Shown here: one piece after another, positions 10,377 to 22,244 of the stretch
Position numbering within the stretch: position 1 is the stretch's first letter
Layout of the letters: each line of letters begins with the position of its first letter
Source of the DNA: Cocos nucifera
Lineage: Eukaryota; Streptophyta; Magnoliopsida; Arecales; Arecaceae
Direction of reading: 5' to 3'
Assembly (NCBI GenBank): GCA_006176705.1
Contig: QRFJ01000384.1
Location: 372,001 to 436,000, forward strand
Length of the DNA stretch: 64,000 nucleotides
Position numbers and translations under genes: made by a program
Notes under the pieces: model-generated
What the model saw: the letters and a program-made list of their open reading frames with translations, nothing else
Told to the model about the DNA's origin: nothing
Databases searched by the model: none

Positions 10377-11288
10377 CTAGGATAGATCAGACTCCTCTGA
10401 TTTTGGGCTGTCGACCCCAGCCATCACTAGGACTTGCTTTAATCTAAGGATCTCCCACTCGAGCTCTCTCTTTTGGTATAAGCGATCTATATACATTCTA
10501 TTAATGTGTCCGAATTTGCTTTCAAGCTCTCACTGTTGCTTCCTTAGGACTTCAGACTCAGTCTCAGCATCCTTAATGACTTTCTACTCGCACGATAGCT
10601 GGATCTTCAGTCATTGAACCTCAGCCTTCTTCCTTCCAACCACTTTCAAAAGCTCACCCAGAGTCCTCATCAAGGAGGCAACCTGCTCTGATCCCCTGCT
10701 CGCACCGGATTGATGACCATCGTCGAGTTATTTTTGGAGCTGAGTCACCTTGCAATCAGCAGCACGAAGCTTTTGCTCAAACTTGGATATCCTCTTGCTC
10801 CAACCCAGCCGATAGGTATCATAAGTGAGCTCGACGTCATGCAATTGCTTCTGAAGCGTGAAGAACTTTTTCGACCAATCCCACTCATATTGCACCTTAT
10901 CAGAAGGCCACGGTGAACTCCCCTCCAATAGCTAAATCTTCTCCTTCGCTGTCTGAAGTTTGACTTCAAGGGAGCCGACCTTTGCTGTCAACACCCAAGA
11001 CTTATTACTGGCATTTTTCTTAAGCTCCGCTAACTCCCTCTCGAAGCTTCCCTTCTAGATGGCGAAGGTTGTGAAATCTTTCATATGCAGCTTACGAAGG
11101 CGGGTAACATCAATTGTCACCTTCGATGCGTTCTTTCTAGATTTTTGAAGTTTATCTTCAGATTTTTTTAGTTTCTTTCTCAAGTGGTGAACTTCCTTCT
11201 TCAAATTTCTAACCATCGATTTTATAGGAATTCCCTGAGGTAGCAGCTCGGCATCAATGGGGGACTGTATCCAATGCACGAAAACCAC
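10377..11288 (-). pseudogene. G1 antisense ORF 2: coiled-coil protein
   Basis: A minus-strand reading of about 300 codons ends at TAG (10377-10379) after VDSPKSEESDLS. The listed start at 11288 is GTG, so the true start may lie upstream or be joined by splicing. It is rich in Lys, Glu and Leu: NLKKEVHHLRKKLKKSEDKL, ERELAELKK, KVQYEWDWSKKFFTLQKQL, then ELEWEILRLKQVLVMAGV. This is a long coiled coil. Internal stops (near 11056, 10932, 10728 and others) break it. Retand-like Tat elements are known to carry antisense ORFs; this may be the second half of that protein. The function is unknown. Confidence 0.6.
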
Positions 11289-12041
11289 TCTAAGCTATTG
11301 ATTAAAAGTTCTACTTTCATTGATTAAAATATTTTTGAGTATAAGATAAAGCAAAAAAGAAAATACAACTACTAAAGACCCCCGACCTACGAAGAGGAAG
11401 CAGCAGAGGAGCTTAGCACTCTAGGGGTAGCCACGAGCTCGGGAACGGGTTCGATCGGTGCTTTGGAGATAACCTCGAGCTCCTATATAGGCTTGGGCAC
11501 CTCGACAACAAGCTCAAAGGATTTGAAGACCACTTTGGCGGGAGAGGGGTCAGCTGCAGCACTGGACGGCCCTGCTTCTTCGTCGGGCTTCTCTTTCAAG
11601 AAGCAAAGATCAAGCTCAGGAAACCTCCAGGCCACCTTGCCTTCATATAGTTTGAAGCCCTTTATGAATACCTTCTGGCCGAATGCGATATTTAAGTTCT
11701 TCATTTTGGAAGAGGCCTTGAACTCCTCCATGGCTCAGGCTGCTGCCTCTAAAATAGACTTCGACATTCTAACTTCCAGCTTGGCAACCTTGATCTCGGT
11801 CTCCTTCTTTTTCTCCTCCTCTAGAGTCAGTGTGGCCTTAAGCCCAACCAAGATGAGCTCCTCCTTTCGAAGCATTCCCTAGAGACTCATTTTCCACCAC
11901 CTTCTCCTTCATGAGGTGCTTAGCCTCGGCGACCTTCCTCTGAAGGCAATCGATCTCAACTCAAAGGTCCCCCTGGGCCTTTAGTGCTTCTACCTCTTAG
12001 CAATTTGTCCTCTTGAGGTGGGCCCGTATGTGGTGGCCCGA

Positions 12042-12112
12042 CTACCATGGATAAGTCATAGAAAGATAAAAAAAGGAAAAAAAATTAAAAAGAAGTATGG
12101 CAAGATGATTAC
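12042..12112 (-). other. Probable intron 2 of antisense ORF 1
   Basis: On the minus strand the donor AAG|GTAATC is at 12112 and the acceptor CATGGTAG ends at 12042. The 71-bp interval is T-rich, a normal size for a short plant intron. Confidence 0.5.
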
Positions 12113-12621
12113 CTTAAGAAAAATTCCAAGAAACTCCCAGACGAACTACGTTCAGTCGAGGTCGGCTAGGTGGTCCACCTCTTCGGATAGGCCAAACTTG
12201 TCGATCAGATCTCGGATGATGTTCGGGTTGTCAAAGGGGTCCACCCCCAGATCATCGCCATCGCTGTTGCTTGATCTACCCGAATGAGCCTTGCAAATCA
12301 CCTTCATGACAGCAGCCTTCTTCTTCTTATCATCTCCATCCCCTCTTTCCCTCTTAGTGGAGGGCTCCGACACCAATCCTCCTACAGGAAAGCTCAAGGA
12401 TGCGAGAGGCTGAGAGCCCATGCCTCCGATGCTTCCCTCGATGATTGAAAGGACCTCAATGCCCGGAGCGACTTCGGGAGCAGCCGTGGGGATGTTCGAA
12501 ACCTCAAAATTTGGACCATCGACCTTTGCCCTTTTCGAACTCCCACCTGGGGCCATCCCCTTTCTCTTCTTTTGGGCATAAAGGCCCTTGGTGAGCCTCT
12601 CTATAGCATCAGTATCCATCT

Positions 12622-12730
12622 CTGCAATAAAGAAAAAACTATAGTCAGTTAAGGTACACATAAAACTTTATGAGAGTTCATATGTATATTTATATACATG
12701 CATATAAACACATTTAATATCGACAGGGTT
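12622..12730 (-). other. Probable intron 1 of antisense ORF 1
   Basis: The minus strand has a strong 3' splice site, TTTTTTCTTTATTGCAG, ending at 12622, right before the MDTDAIERL exon. The donor is one of two GT sites near 12690-12715 and is not settled. The interval is AT-rich with stops in all frames. Confidence 0.5.
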
Positions 12731-13517
12731 AAGAGGACTCAAGCCAAGATTGAATAAGATTTGCTCCTTCAAAAAATCGGAAAGAAGAGGAGCTCGATAT
12801 GCCTTGAGCTTGTTAGAAGACTTGAGGTCAGCTCCATCTGAACTAGGAGCTCGACGGACTGACTTCCTAAGGAAGCCTCAAGGAGGAAGGTCAAGCATTA
12901 AGGTCGAACATCGAATGAAGAAGTACTTCTTCTTCCAGTTATGAATAAAAGAAGGAGCACCTTTCAATAATCCCTTCTTACCAAACTGGGGGGAGAAGTA
13001 CCACCAGTCCTTTGTGGAAGGATGCTATTTGAAGATGTAAAAATTTTGAAAGAGTGAGATGGTTAGCCAGACTTCGATTAGATGACAAAGAGAAAAAAAG
13101 CCAATTATGAACCGAAAGAAGTTCGGTAAGATGGAAGCAAAAAAATATTCAAAAAGCAAAAAAGCATGACGATGAAAGGAGGAAGTGAAAGTCGAAGTCT
13201 GATGTGCAAGGCTTCTAGGTACAAACAAAACTGACTGACTGGAGGTGAAGTAGCATGATCACCTGATCCAGAGAGTTCAAGGTCATACTCTGATGGGATG
13301 CCATACTGTATCCTAATTAAGAAGAGGTCGTTTGGAGTAAGGACAGAAGAAATAATATTCGGGATAAAAGACTGATGGGACATACTCCTAGGATTAATCT
13401 TGGCTAGAGGAGCAGGGTCTAGGAAGGTCGGCCCAGACGAGCTCCATGAACCAATAGATTGAGAGATTTTGGAAGATATATGGATCAAAGTAAACCCCAA
13501 AAAAATCTTCAAAAATC

Positions 13518-14107
13518 AAAAAAAATGAAATGCAGAGACTCCCTAGAGAAAACTAAAAGAGCAAGAAATCTAAGAAGCACGAATGCTCAAAAAAAGGATT
13601 GAAAAGTTGACCTAAGTCAACTAAGAAAGGCAAGAAGATGGTGAGCACAACAAAAATCAAGCAGAAGAGTGCCTAGGAGTAGAGAGGGCGTGAGAAGGAA
13701 TCGAGACTCTCGGGCAGAAGAAAGGCGAGGACTTGGGAAGGAAGGAAGAAGACTCGGGTAGAATAGATTCCGAAGGAGGAAGAAGGCTTTAATAGCCAAG
13801 GAAAGCCTGAAATGGTTATGATTGTAGATCTCATTCGGCCAATTTATGTGCATTGCATGTCCCACTCATCATGGTAGAGAAGTGGTAAGGGGCAGATCCT
13901 TAATTACACCATACCTTGGGCAGAGTTTTGGCGGGAGGCTCAAAAAATATCTTTTCAGATCACCTCATATTTATGAAGTTTCGATGCCAATGGGATTAAG
14001 ACATCAAGACATCCCATCCTAGTAGATGCGGAAGGCTAAAAAAAACTTTGGCAGTTGCATCTGTACTCCCTTCCTTTGAGTTTCGAACTCAGAAGTAGGA
14101 AGACTAT
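13518..14107. other. G1 region between the antisense genes and the 3' LTR
   Basis: No protein similarity is recognised here. Open frames on the minus strand (13617-13865) are low-complexity (FFLLRNLFYPSLLPSFPSPR). The tract lies where an antisense promoter and leader would be. The last bases before the LTR, GAAGTAGGAAGA (14093-14104), are purine-rich and are the candidate polypurine tract. Confidence 0.45.
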
Positions 14108-15201
14108 TATTGGGGACAAACCTGCTCCCACCGAAGTTTGGCTAAGTATCTAGTCTCAGAGCGATCTTAGCCACCCTCCTATCATTGGATTTCCTTCGGA
14201 TGAATTTGAATAATGAGAGCGACCCCCTAAGCAGTCTATCCTGACCAGCTTGGGGGGTCGGTCGAACTCCTTTCAGACTTCTCCATCAGTTGAACTTCTC
14301 CAACTGGACTTCTCCACCAGTCGAACTTCTTTCGAATTTCTTCATCGGTCGAACTCCTTTCAGACTTCTCTATTAGTTGAACTCCTCCAGCTTGACTTTT
14401 CCACCAGTCAAACTCTTTTCGAATTTCTTCATCAATCAAACTCCTCCCAGACATCTCCTCTAATCGGACTCCTCCGCCAGTCAAACTTCTTCCAAACTTC
14501 TCCTATAGTCGAACTCCTCCTAGACTTCTCCACCAGTCAAACTTCTTTCAGACTTCTCCTCTAGTCGAACTTCTCCTATAGATGAACTTTCCTCGGACTT
14601 CTTCTTCCAGTTGCTTGAAGGGCCCTGCTCGATCGAGCTTCTCTCCCAGCAAGATTCCATCCGGACCACTTCCAGCAACCCAAAAGGACCTCGGTGCATG
14701 CCATCGATATAGCAAATAGCAAGCAACAGTCTACGTACAATCAGCCTCAATAACCTCCAAGCTCCTCTAGAATAATAATAACTAGAAACTCTTTATCGCC
14801 TACAGCTACCCTACCTGAGCTTCAACTATCAGGTCCTAACAGGTTGGTACATCATGACAATAGATACTACTCTCTGTAACAAACTACATGTGATCCCGAA
14901 CAGCCTACTACCAGATGGTTGCGGCTATCACTATTAGTTTATTACAGGCTCCACATATTTAAGATATCTTTCAGATACACTTTCTCCCCAAAAGCTCTCT
15001 TCTCCTTCTCGATACTCTACCACTTTCTTTTCTGAGCACTTCATTTCTATTGGTTGAAAGAGCTAACTTGATCATTGGAGGATCTTGCTAGAGCCACCAC
15101 CCCCGACTCTGAACGAGACTTATTTTGTGGGTCATCAGCAATGACTTCATCCTCTCCAGCTCTAGCACCGATTCTGGCATCAACCAGATTTTGCACCAAC
15201 A
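14108..15201 (+). repeat. 3' LTR of G1
   Basis: It starts TATTGGGGACAAACC and ends CACCAACA, 1094 bp. It keeps the terminal CA that the 5' LTR lost, but its initial TG has become TA. The minisatellite lies at 14240-14590 and the TATA box at 14956-14963. It is followed directly by the target duplication TAATC. Confidence 0.88.
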
Positions 15202-15731
15202 TAATCAATACCTTCAAGTTGACTATAACCCTTTGCAACCAACTGTGCTTTATATCTAAAATTTTTAACACCTAGAGAGTCTTACTTTTTCTTGAAGACC
15301 CATTTGCAGCCAATCACTTTCTTTCCATTAGGAGCTTTCATCAATTTTCAAGTTTGATTCCTATGAAGAGACTCCATCTCTTCTTGTATAGCAACTAGCC
15401 ACTTATCAAAATCCTCAAAAGATATAGCTCCTAAAAATTTGGAAGGCACATTAGCATCAAGTGTTTCTTTTGTAATAGACAATGCATAAGCAACCATGTC
15501 TGCATAGCCATATCTCAAGAGTAGTCTAATTTCTCTTCTCTGTCTATCTCTAGCAAGAGAATACTTCTAAATTTATGGGTTTTCCTCCACTTGCTGCTAT
15601 GAATCAAGCATCTAAATAAGCTGATGCCGCTACTACTATGAAGAACTCTAATGTGATTGTGCAGTTTCAAACTCTACCTGCTTTGCTATAGTGTTTGGAG
15701 AACCTATATCCTATGAAACAGAAACATCCTT
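15202..15731 (-). pseudogene. Copia C2: integrase/RT linker and RT N-terminus
   Basis: The minus strand reads from the linker (KDVSVS, DIGSPNTIAKQVE) into RVT_2: DFDKWLVAIQEEMESLHRNQ, PNGKKVIGCKWVFKKK, then AQLVAKGYSQLEGIDY. It runs straight into the G1 target site. Stops (for example within KKK-stop-DSLG) mark decay. A matching copy lies at 20358-20887 and a diverged copy at 27194-27719. Confidence 0.82.
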
Positions 15732-15913
15732 TGTAATACCCAGCCCAGCCATTAGGCTTTGAACTAGCCCAAACCTGAAGGGCCCAAAAGAAAAAGAGCC
15801 ACCATGTCTTCTTCGCACGTGAAAAAGAGGAGAAAGAAGACTCCTAATCGGAGTCTTCTTCCTTCCTAATTCCGACGAAATTTAGGCCATAGGAGTCCCT
15901 TTTAACTTGGAAA
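15732..15913 (+). mobile_element. First 182 bp of a long-LTR element, cut at the artefact border
   Basis: It starts TGTAATACCCAGCCCAGCC directly after TCCTT and matches 20888-21069. After ACTTGGAAA at 15913 the homology ends abruptly and the noisy linker begins. Confidence 0.85.
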
Positions 15914-16909
15914 CAGAAGAAGCCCCACACGATCTATACTAGAGAAGAGTGAAGGTGTGTAGAAAATGAAGCTAGAAGAACGCAGCATGATGATAGCAGA
16001 GGCGAGCGGGACCTAAAGGTATATCTATTGCGCGGAACCCACAGCGTCGGATACGCTGCCATCCAGCCAGCGGTCCACACCATCGTCAACGATAGTGAGC
16101 CGAGATCACATTCATATCATCCGTGCGCGCGGAGATGTATCAAGGTCATCGACTCTTGCGTGAAGAACTGTGCTCATTATCATGCTCATCACATAAAGAA
16201 GAGGACACACGGTGTAAGTGCGAGAAGAATAATATACGAGCATAAAGGACCTTAGTCATGAGCATACCTCTAGATTAATCTTGGCTAAGAGGAGCAGGTG
16301 TGCTAGGAAGGTCGCCCAGACGAAAGCTCCAGAGAGCGCGGAGCAAGGACTAGAGAGAAATCTTGTCGCCGAGAGAGTAGAGAGCTAAAAAGAGTATATA
16401 TTAATGCGCGCGCGATAGAGCCAATATACTGATATTCACGATAAACTCCCCAAGATGCGAAAGAACAGCCTTAGTCACCCGGGAGAGAGGTATATATATA
16501 TATTACAGTTGAGGAAGAAACACACACCAGAGATAGGACTGTGATATATAGAAAGCAAGGTCAAGCGAAGAAAGGCAGGGTGAGAAAACCACGACGATCC
16601 AGAGAGCACTCACCACTCAGACTGAGTCTATATTTATTCCCCACCGGATATAAACCTATAGTAGCGATAGAGAGCACATAACTACTTCGACCGGCGCGAA
16701 GCCGACACATGTATATATATAGCGAGAGCGTGCCACCAAGACCAGAATAATATTCTCGATCGAGACATATCGAGGATCTGTGACGAGAGGAGTAGAGATT
16801 GCGCAGAAACGATAATATAAGCAATTAGCGATCTTATATATATCTCATAATGCACACAGCCGGCGAAGCCTCTCACACCATAGCTATTCTATCTCTATCT
16901 TACAGATAT
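15914..16909. other. Noisy linker, probable assembly filler
   Basis: These 996 bp differ from everything around them: many GCGC and TATATA runs, no long words shared with neighbours, no coding sense. Yet about 16147-16330 follows 13283-13450 in order with scattered indels (shared: CTAGGAAGGTCG, AGATTAATCTTGGCTA, AAGAAGAGG). That is how an uncorrected long read looks. The short ORFs here (16028-16255 plus; 16561-16876 minus) should not be trusted. Confidence 0.7.
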
Positions 16910-19263
16910 ATAGACTTCGACATTCTAACTTCCAGCTTGGCAACCTTGATCTCGGTCTCCTTCTTTTTCTCCTCCTCTAGAGTCAGTGTGGCCTTAAGCC
17001 CAACCAAGATGAGCTCCTCCTTTCGAAGCATTCCCTAGAGACTCATTTTCCACCACCTTCTCCTTCATGAGGTGCTTAGCCTCGGCGACCTTCCTCTGAA
17101 GGCAATCGATCTCAACTCAAAGGTCCCCCTGGGCCTTTAGTGCTTCTACCTCTTAGCAATTTGTCCTCTTGAGGTGGGCCCGTATGTGGTGGCCCGACTA
17201 CCATGGATAAGTCATAGAAAGATAAAAAAAGGAAAAAAAATTAAAAAGAAGTATGGCAAGATGATTACCTTAAGAAAAATTCCAAGAAACTCCCAGACGA
17301 ACTACGTTCAGTCGAGGTCGGCTAGGTGGTCCACCTCTTCGGATAGGCCAAACTTGTCGATCAGATCTCGGATGATGTTCGGGTTGTCAAAGGGGTCCAC
17401 CCCCAGATCATCGCCATCGCTGTTGCTTGATCTACCCGAATGAGCCTTGCAAATCACCTTCATGACAGCAGCCTTCTTCTTCTTATCATCTCCATCCCCT
17501 CTTTCCCTCTTAGTGGAGGGCTCCGACACCAATCCTCCTACAGGAAAGCTCAAGGATGCGAGAGGCTGAGAGCCCATGCCTCCGATGCTTCCCTCGATGA
17601 TTGAAAGGACCTCAATGCCCGGAGCGACTTCGGGAGCAGCCGTGGGGATGTTCGAAACCTCAAAATTTGGACCATCGACCTTTGCCCTTTTCGAACTCCC
17701 ACCTGGGGCCATCCCCTTTCTCTTCTTTTGGGCATAAAGGCCCTTGGTGAGCCTCTCTATAGCATCAGTATCCATCTCTGCAATAAAGAAAAAACTATAG
17801 TCAGTTAAGGTACACATAAAACTTTATGAGAGTTCATATGTATATTTATATACATGCATATAAACACATTTAATATCGACAGGGTTAAGAGGACTCAAGC
17901 CAAGATTGAATAAGATTTGCTCCTTCAAAAAATCGGAAAGAAGAGGAGCTCGATATGCCTTGAGCTTGTTAGAAGACTTGAGGTCAGCTCCATCTGAACT
18001 AGGAGCTCGACGGACTGACTTCCTAAGGAAGCCTCAAGGAGGAAGGTCAAGCATTAAGGTCGAACATCGAATGAAGAAGTACTTCTTCTTCCAGTTATGA
18101 ATAAAAGAAGGAGCACCTTTCAATAATCCCTTCTTACCAAACTGGGGGGAGAAGTACCACCAGTCCTTTGTGGAAGGATGCTATTTGAAGATGTAAAAAT
18201 TTTGAAAGAGTGAGATGGTTAGCCAGACTTCGATTAGATGACAAAGAGAAAAAAAGCCAATTATGAACCGAAAGAAGTTCGGTAAGATGGAAGCAAAAAA
18301 ATATTCAAAAAGCAAAAAAGCATGACGATGAAAGGAGGAAGTGAAAGTCGAAGTCTGATGTGCAAGGCTTCTAGGTACAAACAAAACTGACTGACTGGAG
18401 GTGAAGTAGCATGATCACCTGATCCAGAGAGTTCAAGGTCATACTCTGATGGGATGCCATACTGTATCCTAATTAAGAAGAGGTCGTTTGGAGTAAGGAC
18501 AGAAGAAATAATATTCGGGATAAAAGACTGATGGGACATACTCCTAGGATTAATCTTGGCTAGAGGAGCAGGGTCTAGGAAGGTCGGCCCAGACGAGCTC
18601 CATGAACCAATAGATTGAGAGATTTTGGAAGATATATGGATCAAAGTAAACCCCAAAAAAATCTTCAAAAATCAAAAAAAATGAAATGCAGAGACTCCCT
18701 AGAGAAAACTAAAAGAGCAAGAAATCTAAGAAGCACGAATGCTCAAAAAAAGGATTGAAAAGTTGACCTAAGTCAACTAAGAAAGGCAAGAAGATGGTGA
18801 GCACAACAAAAATCAAGCAGAAGAGTGCCTAGGAGTAGAGAGGGCGTGAGAAGGAATCGAGACTCTCGGGCAGAAGAAAGGCGAGGACTTGGGAAGGAAG
18901 GAAGAAGACTCGGGTAGAATAGATTCCGAAGGAGGAAGAAGGCTTTAATAGCCAAGGAAAGCCTGAAATGGTTATGATTGTAGATCTCATTCGGCCAATT
19001 TATGTGCATTGCATGTCCCACTCATCATGGTAGAGAAGTGGTAAGGGGCAGATCCTTAATTACACCATACCTTGGGCAGAGTTTTGGCGGGAGGCTCAAA
19101 AAATATCTTTTCAGATCACCTCATATTTATGAAGTTTCGATGCCAATGGGATTAAGACATCAAGACATCCCATCCTAGTAGATGCGGAAGGCTAAAAAAA
19201 ACTTTGGCAGTTGCATCTGTACTCCCTTCCTTTGAGTTTCGAACTCAGAAGTAGGAAGACTAT

Positions 19264-20357
19264 TATTGGGGACAAACCTGCTCCCACCGAAGTTTGGCTA
19301 AGTATCTAGTCTCAGAGCGATCTTAGCCACCCTCCTATCATTGGATTTCCTTCGGATGAATTTGAATAATGAGAGCGACCCCCTAAGCAGTCTATCCTGA
19401 CCAGCTTGGGGGGTCGGTCGAACTCCTTTCAGACTTCTCCATCAGTTGAACTTCTCCAACTGGACTTCTCCACCAGTCGAACTTCTTTCGAATTTCTTCA
19501 TCGGTCGAACTCCTTTCAGACTTCTCTATTAGTTGAACTCCTCCAGCTTGACTTTTCCACCAGTCAAACTCTTTTCGAATTTCTTCATCAATCAAACTCC
19601 TCCCAGACATCTCCTCTAATCGGACTCCTCCGCCAGTCAAACTTCTTCCAAACTTCTCCTATAGTCGAACTCCTCCTAGACTTCTCCACCAGTCAAACTT
19701 CTTTCAGACTTCTCCTCTAGTCGAACTTCTCCTATAGATGAACTTTCCTCGGACTTCTTCTTCCAGTTGCTTGAAGGGCCCTGCTCGATCGAGCTTCTCT
19801 CCCAGCAAGATTCCATCCGGACCACTTCCAGCAACCCAAAAGGACCTCGGTGCATGCCATCGATATAGCAAATAGCAAGCAACAGTCTACGTACAATCAG
19901 CCTCAATAACCTCCAAGCTCCTCTAGAATAATAATAACTAGAAACTCTTTATCGCCTACAGCTACCCTACCTGAGCTTCAACTATCAGGTCCTAACAGGT
20001 TGGTACATCATGACAATAGATACTACTCTCTGTAACAAACTACATGTGATCCCGAACAGCCTACTACCAGATGGTTGCGGCTATCACTATTAGTTTATTA
20101 CAGGCTCCACATATTTAAGATATCTTTCAGATACACTTTCTCCCCAAAAGCTCTCTTCTCCTTCTCGATACTCTACCACTTTCTTTTCTGAGCACTTCAT
20201 TTCTATTGGTTGAAAGAGCTAACTTGATCATTGGAGGATCTTGCTAGAGCCACCACCCCCGACTCTGAACGAGACTTATTTTGTGGGTCATCAGCAATGA
20301 CTTCATCCTCTCCAGCTCTAGCACCGATTCTGGCATCAACCAGATTTTGCACCAACA
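19264..20357 (+). repeat. Duplicate of the G1 3' LTR
   Basis: It corresponds to 14108-15201 at offset 5156, with the minisatellite at about 19396-19746 and TATTTAAG at 20112. It is followed by TAATC and C2 sequence exactly as in the first copy. It is not an independent insertion. Confidence 0.85.
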
Positions 20358-20887
20358 TAATCAATACCTTCAAGTTGACTATAACCCTTTGCAACCAACT
20401 GTGCTTTATATCTAAAATTTTTAACACCTAGAGAGTCTTACTTTTTCTTGAAGACCCATTTGCAGCCAATCACTTTCTTTCCATTAGGAGCTTTCATCAA
20501 TTTTCAAGTTTGATTCCTATGAAGAGACTCCATCTCTTCTTGTATAGCAACTAGCCACTTATCAAAATCCTCAAAAGATATAGCTCCTAAAAATTTGGAA
20601 GGCACATTAGCATCAAGTGTTTCTTTTGTAATAGACAATGCATAAGCAACCATGTCTGCATAGCCATATCTCAAGAGTAGTCTAATTTCTCTTCTCTGTC
20701 TATCTCTAGCAAGAGAATACTTCTAAATTTATGGGTTTTCCTCCACTTGCTGCTATGAATCAAGCATCTAAATAAGCTGATGCCGCTACTACTATGAAGA
20801 ACTCTAATGTGATTGTGCAGTTTCAAACTCTACCTGCTTTGCTATAGTGTTTGGAGAACCTATATCCTATGAAACAGAAACATCCTT
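20358..20887 (-). pseudogene. Copia C2 RT N-terminal fragment (unit A copy)
   Basis: Same sequence and reading as 15202-15731. It ends at the target site TCCTT (20883-20887), where the long-LTR element is inserted. The reading resumes at 25447 after the element. Confidence 0.82.
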
Positions 20888-20989
20888 TGTAATACCCAGC
20901 CCAGCCATTAGGCTTTGAACTAGCCCAAACCTGAAGGGCCCAAAAGAAAAAGAGCCACCATGTCTTCTTCGCACGTGAAAAAGAGGAGA

Positions 20990-21016
20990 AAGAAGACTCC
21001 TAATCGGAGTCTTCTT
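20990..21016 (+). promoter_or_regulatory. U3 hairpin: 11-bp perfect inverted repeat
   Basis: AAGAAGACTCC, loop TAATC, GGAGTCTTCTT. Copies lie at 15834-15860 and 27822-27848. The unrelated-looking family at 45356 carries the same stem with loop TAGTG (45411-45435). It lies upstream of the TATA position, so it is more likely a DNA element than an RNA one. Confidence 0.65.
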
Positions 21017-21191
21017 CCTTCCTAATTCCGACGAAATTTAGGCCATAGGAGTCCCTTTTAACTTGGAAAATCTTGTCTGTAAGAATCTCTTTCCCCTCCC
21101 TTAGATTTTATCTTGAGAGATTGAGAGATCACTAGGATTTTGAGAATTTCTTTCTATCGTCAAGAGCAAGAGATCGTCAAAGCATCGAAGC

Positions 21192-21200
21192 AAGGTAAGC
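21192..21200 (+). promoter_or_regulatory. Leader splice donor in the LTR
   Basis: AAG|GTAAGC matches the plant 5' splice consensus and lies 307 bp from the LTR start. CAG|GTAAGA sits 288 bp from the LTR start in the second family (45641-45650). The acceptor was not located. Confidence 0.45.
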
Positions 21201-22244
21201 CCTTCCCTTTTGTCTTCCTTTCTTCTTTTGGGTTGTTGGCACCTGATTGAAGCTGGAAGCCATGGGTTTGGGCTCAAGAATAAGGAAGATCCTATTTTTG
21301 TGGTGTGTTGCTGACATGCCCCCGACCAAAGCCACCTTTTGGGCTATCGCCGGGCCACGACCTTGCCACTGCCAGAGGTTGTCATGGCTAGCTGGTCGGT
21401 CGGTTGTGGCCATGGGAGGAAGGGAGTGAAAGAAAGGGGAGATTGCGTCCCCTGTTTAGAGAATGGAAGAAGAGAGAAAGATGTTTTTCTCTCACTCCTC
21501 TTGATTAATAAATTATTTTAAATTATTAGTTAGTTTAATTATTTTTTAAATTATGAGGAATATGAAAAAAAAGAAAAAAAAGAGGAGGAAAAGAAGAGAG
21601 GAAAAGGTTTCTCTCTCTCTCTTCTAATTATTTAATTAAATTAAATAATTAATTAATTTATCACTTAATTAATTTTTTTGGTGATGGATTATTAAAAAAG
21701 GAAAGAAGAAGAAAAAGAAAGAGGAAGAATTCTGAAGATCAGGTGAGGACCCCAGTAAATCCCAATAAAAGATTTAAAATTTAAATTAACTTAATTATTT
21801 ATGTCAATTTATTAATTTGAATATAAAGGAGGATAAATCATCGAACGTGAGGATATCGAGTAGAGTTTTGATATCCGGATTTCAATCTTATGAGTCCTAT
21901 TTATCACAATTTGAGGTAACAATCCCTATAAATAATCACTATTAAATATGTTATTTTTCTCATTAGATTTATATTATTGATTTTGCATTATTTTATTCAA
22001 ATTGATGAATTTGTTATGCTTGAGATACTATTATTTCTTGTACGATTTTCAACATGAGTACATTCTATGTTAACTATATGTCTGTAACAATGATTGACGA
22101 TATGACTATATAGATATGATACACTTTTCTTGATCACACTATAAATGAAAATTAATATGATAAAATTAATATGTAATAATTAGATGAAAAGAATATGGTT
22201 TGGACTAGCCTCGTCATGTGGAATAGCCTCCATGAGCTTATGCA

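Larger units (their letters stand above)
11387..13512 (-). pseudogene. G1 antisense ORF 1: PF04195-like 'putative gypsy type transposon' protein
   Basis: The minus strand reads a PF04195-like region: YGIPSEYDLELSGSGDHAT, then QFCLYLEALHIRLRLSLPPF and, after frameshifts, GFFSLCHLIEVWLTISLFQN, TGGTSPPS and RRSTSSF. A second exon (12621-12113) encodes MDTDAIERLTKGLYAQKKRK with an acidic/basic low-complexity region. A third (12041-11387) encodes MEEFKASSKMKNLNIAFGQ, FPELDLCFLKEKPDEE and ends LSSSAASSS-stop. Two introns look real (see separate entries). The combination of an antisense PF04195-like protein with a Tat pol is documented in plant elements. The role is unknown. Stops and frameshifts make this copy inactive. 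Confidence 0.7.
2374..15201 (+). mobile_element. G1: full-length Tat-lineage Ty3/gypsy retrotransposon
   Basis: The element has two LTRs, gag, protease, RT, RNase H, a second archaeal-type RNase H, integrase, a tandem-repeat array and antisense genes. It is flanked by TAATT (2369-2373) and TAATC (15202-15206), a 5-bp target duplication with one change. The disrupted copia reading (GIDYN) continues cleanly across the two flanks, which proves insertion. Domain order PR-RT-RH-aRH-IN, a gag zinc knuckle of the HRDHDHDTEEC type, and antisense PF04195-like ORFs place it in the Tat/Retand group. All main ORFs are broken, so it is not autonomous now. Confidence 0.9.
16910..21069. repeat. Second copy of the 11754-15913 block
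   Basis: This 4160-bp block sits at a constant offset of 5156 bp. All ORFs and all stretches I compared are the same, including decayed positions and homopolymers. It repeats part of antisense ORF 1, the G1 3' LTR, the C2 fragment and the first 182 bp of the long-LTR element. The antisense ORF 1 copy (16910-18668, minus) is a shadow of the entry at 11387-13512. Confidence 0.9.

Noticed and set aside
14236..14564. Repetitive 'proteins' on both strands (for example with repeated EEIRKEFDWW or SFQTS motifs)
   Set aside because: These are translations of the LTR minisatellite. Both strands are open because the repeat lacks stops, and copies occur wherever the LTR occurs.
16028..16876. ORFs of 64-87 residues in the linker
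   Set aside because: The stretch behaves like uncorrected read sequence and has no similarity to any family I know. Codon texture is random.
16910..18668. A second, independent antisense gene copy
   Set aside because: No difference from 11754-13512 was found at a constant offset; it is most likely the same locus assembled twice.
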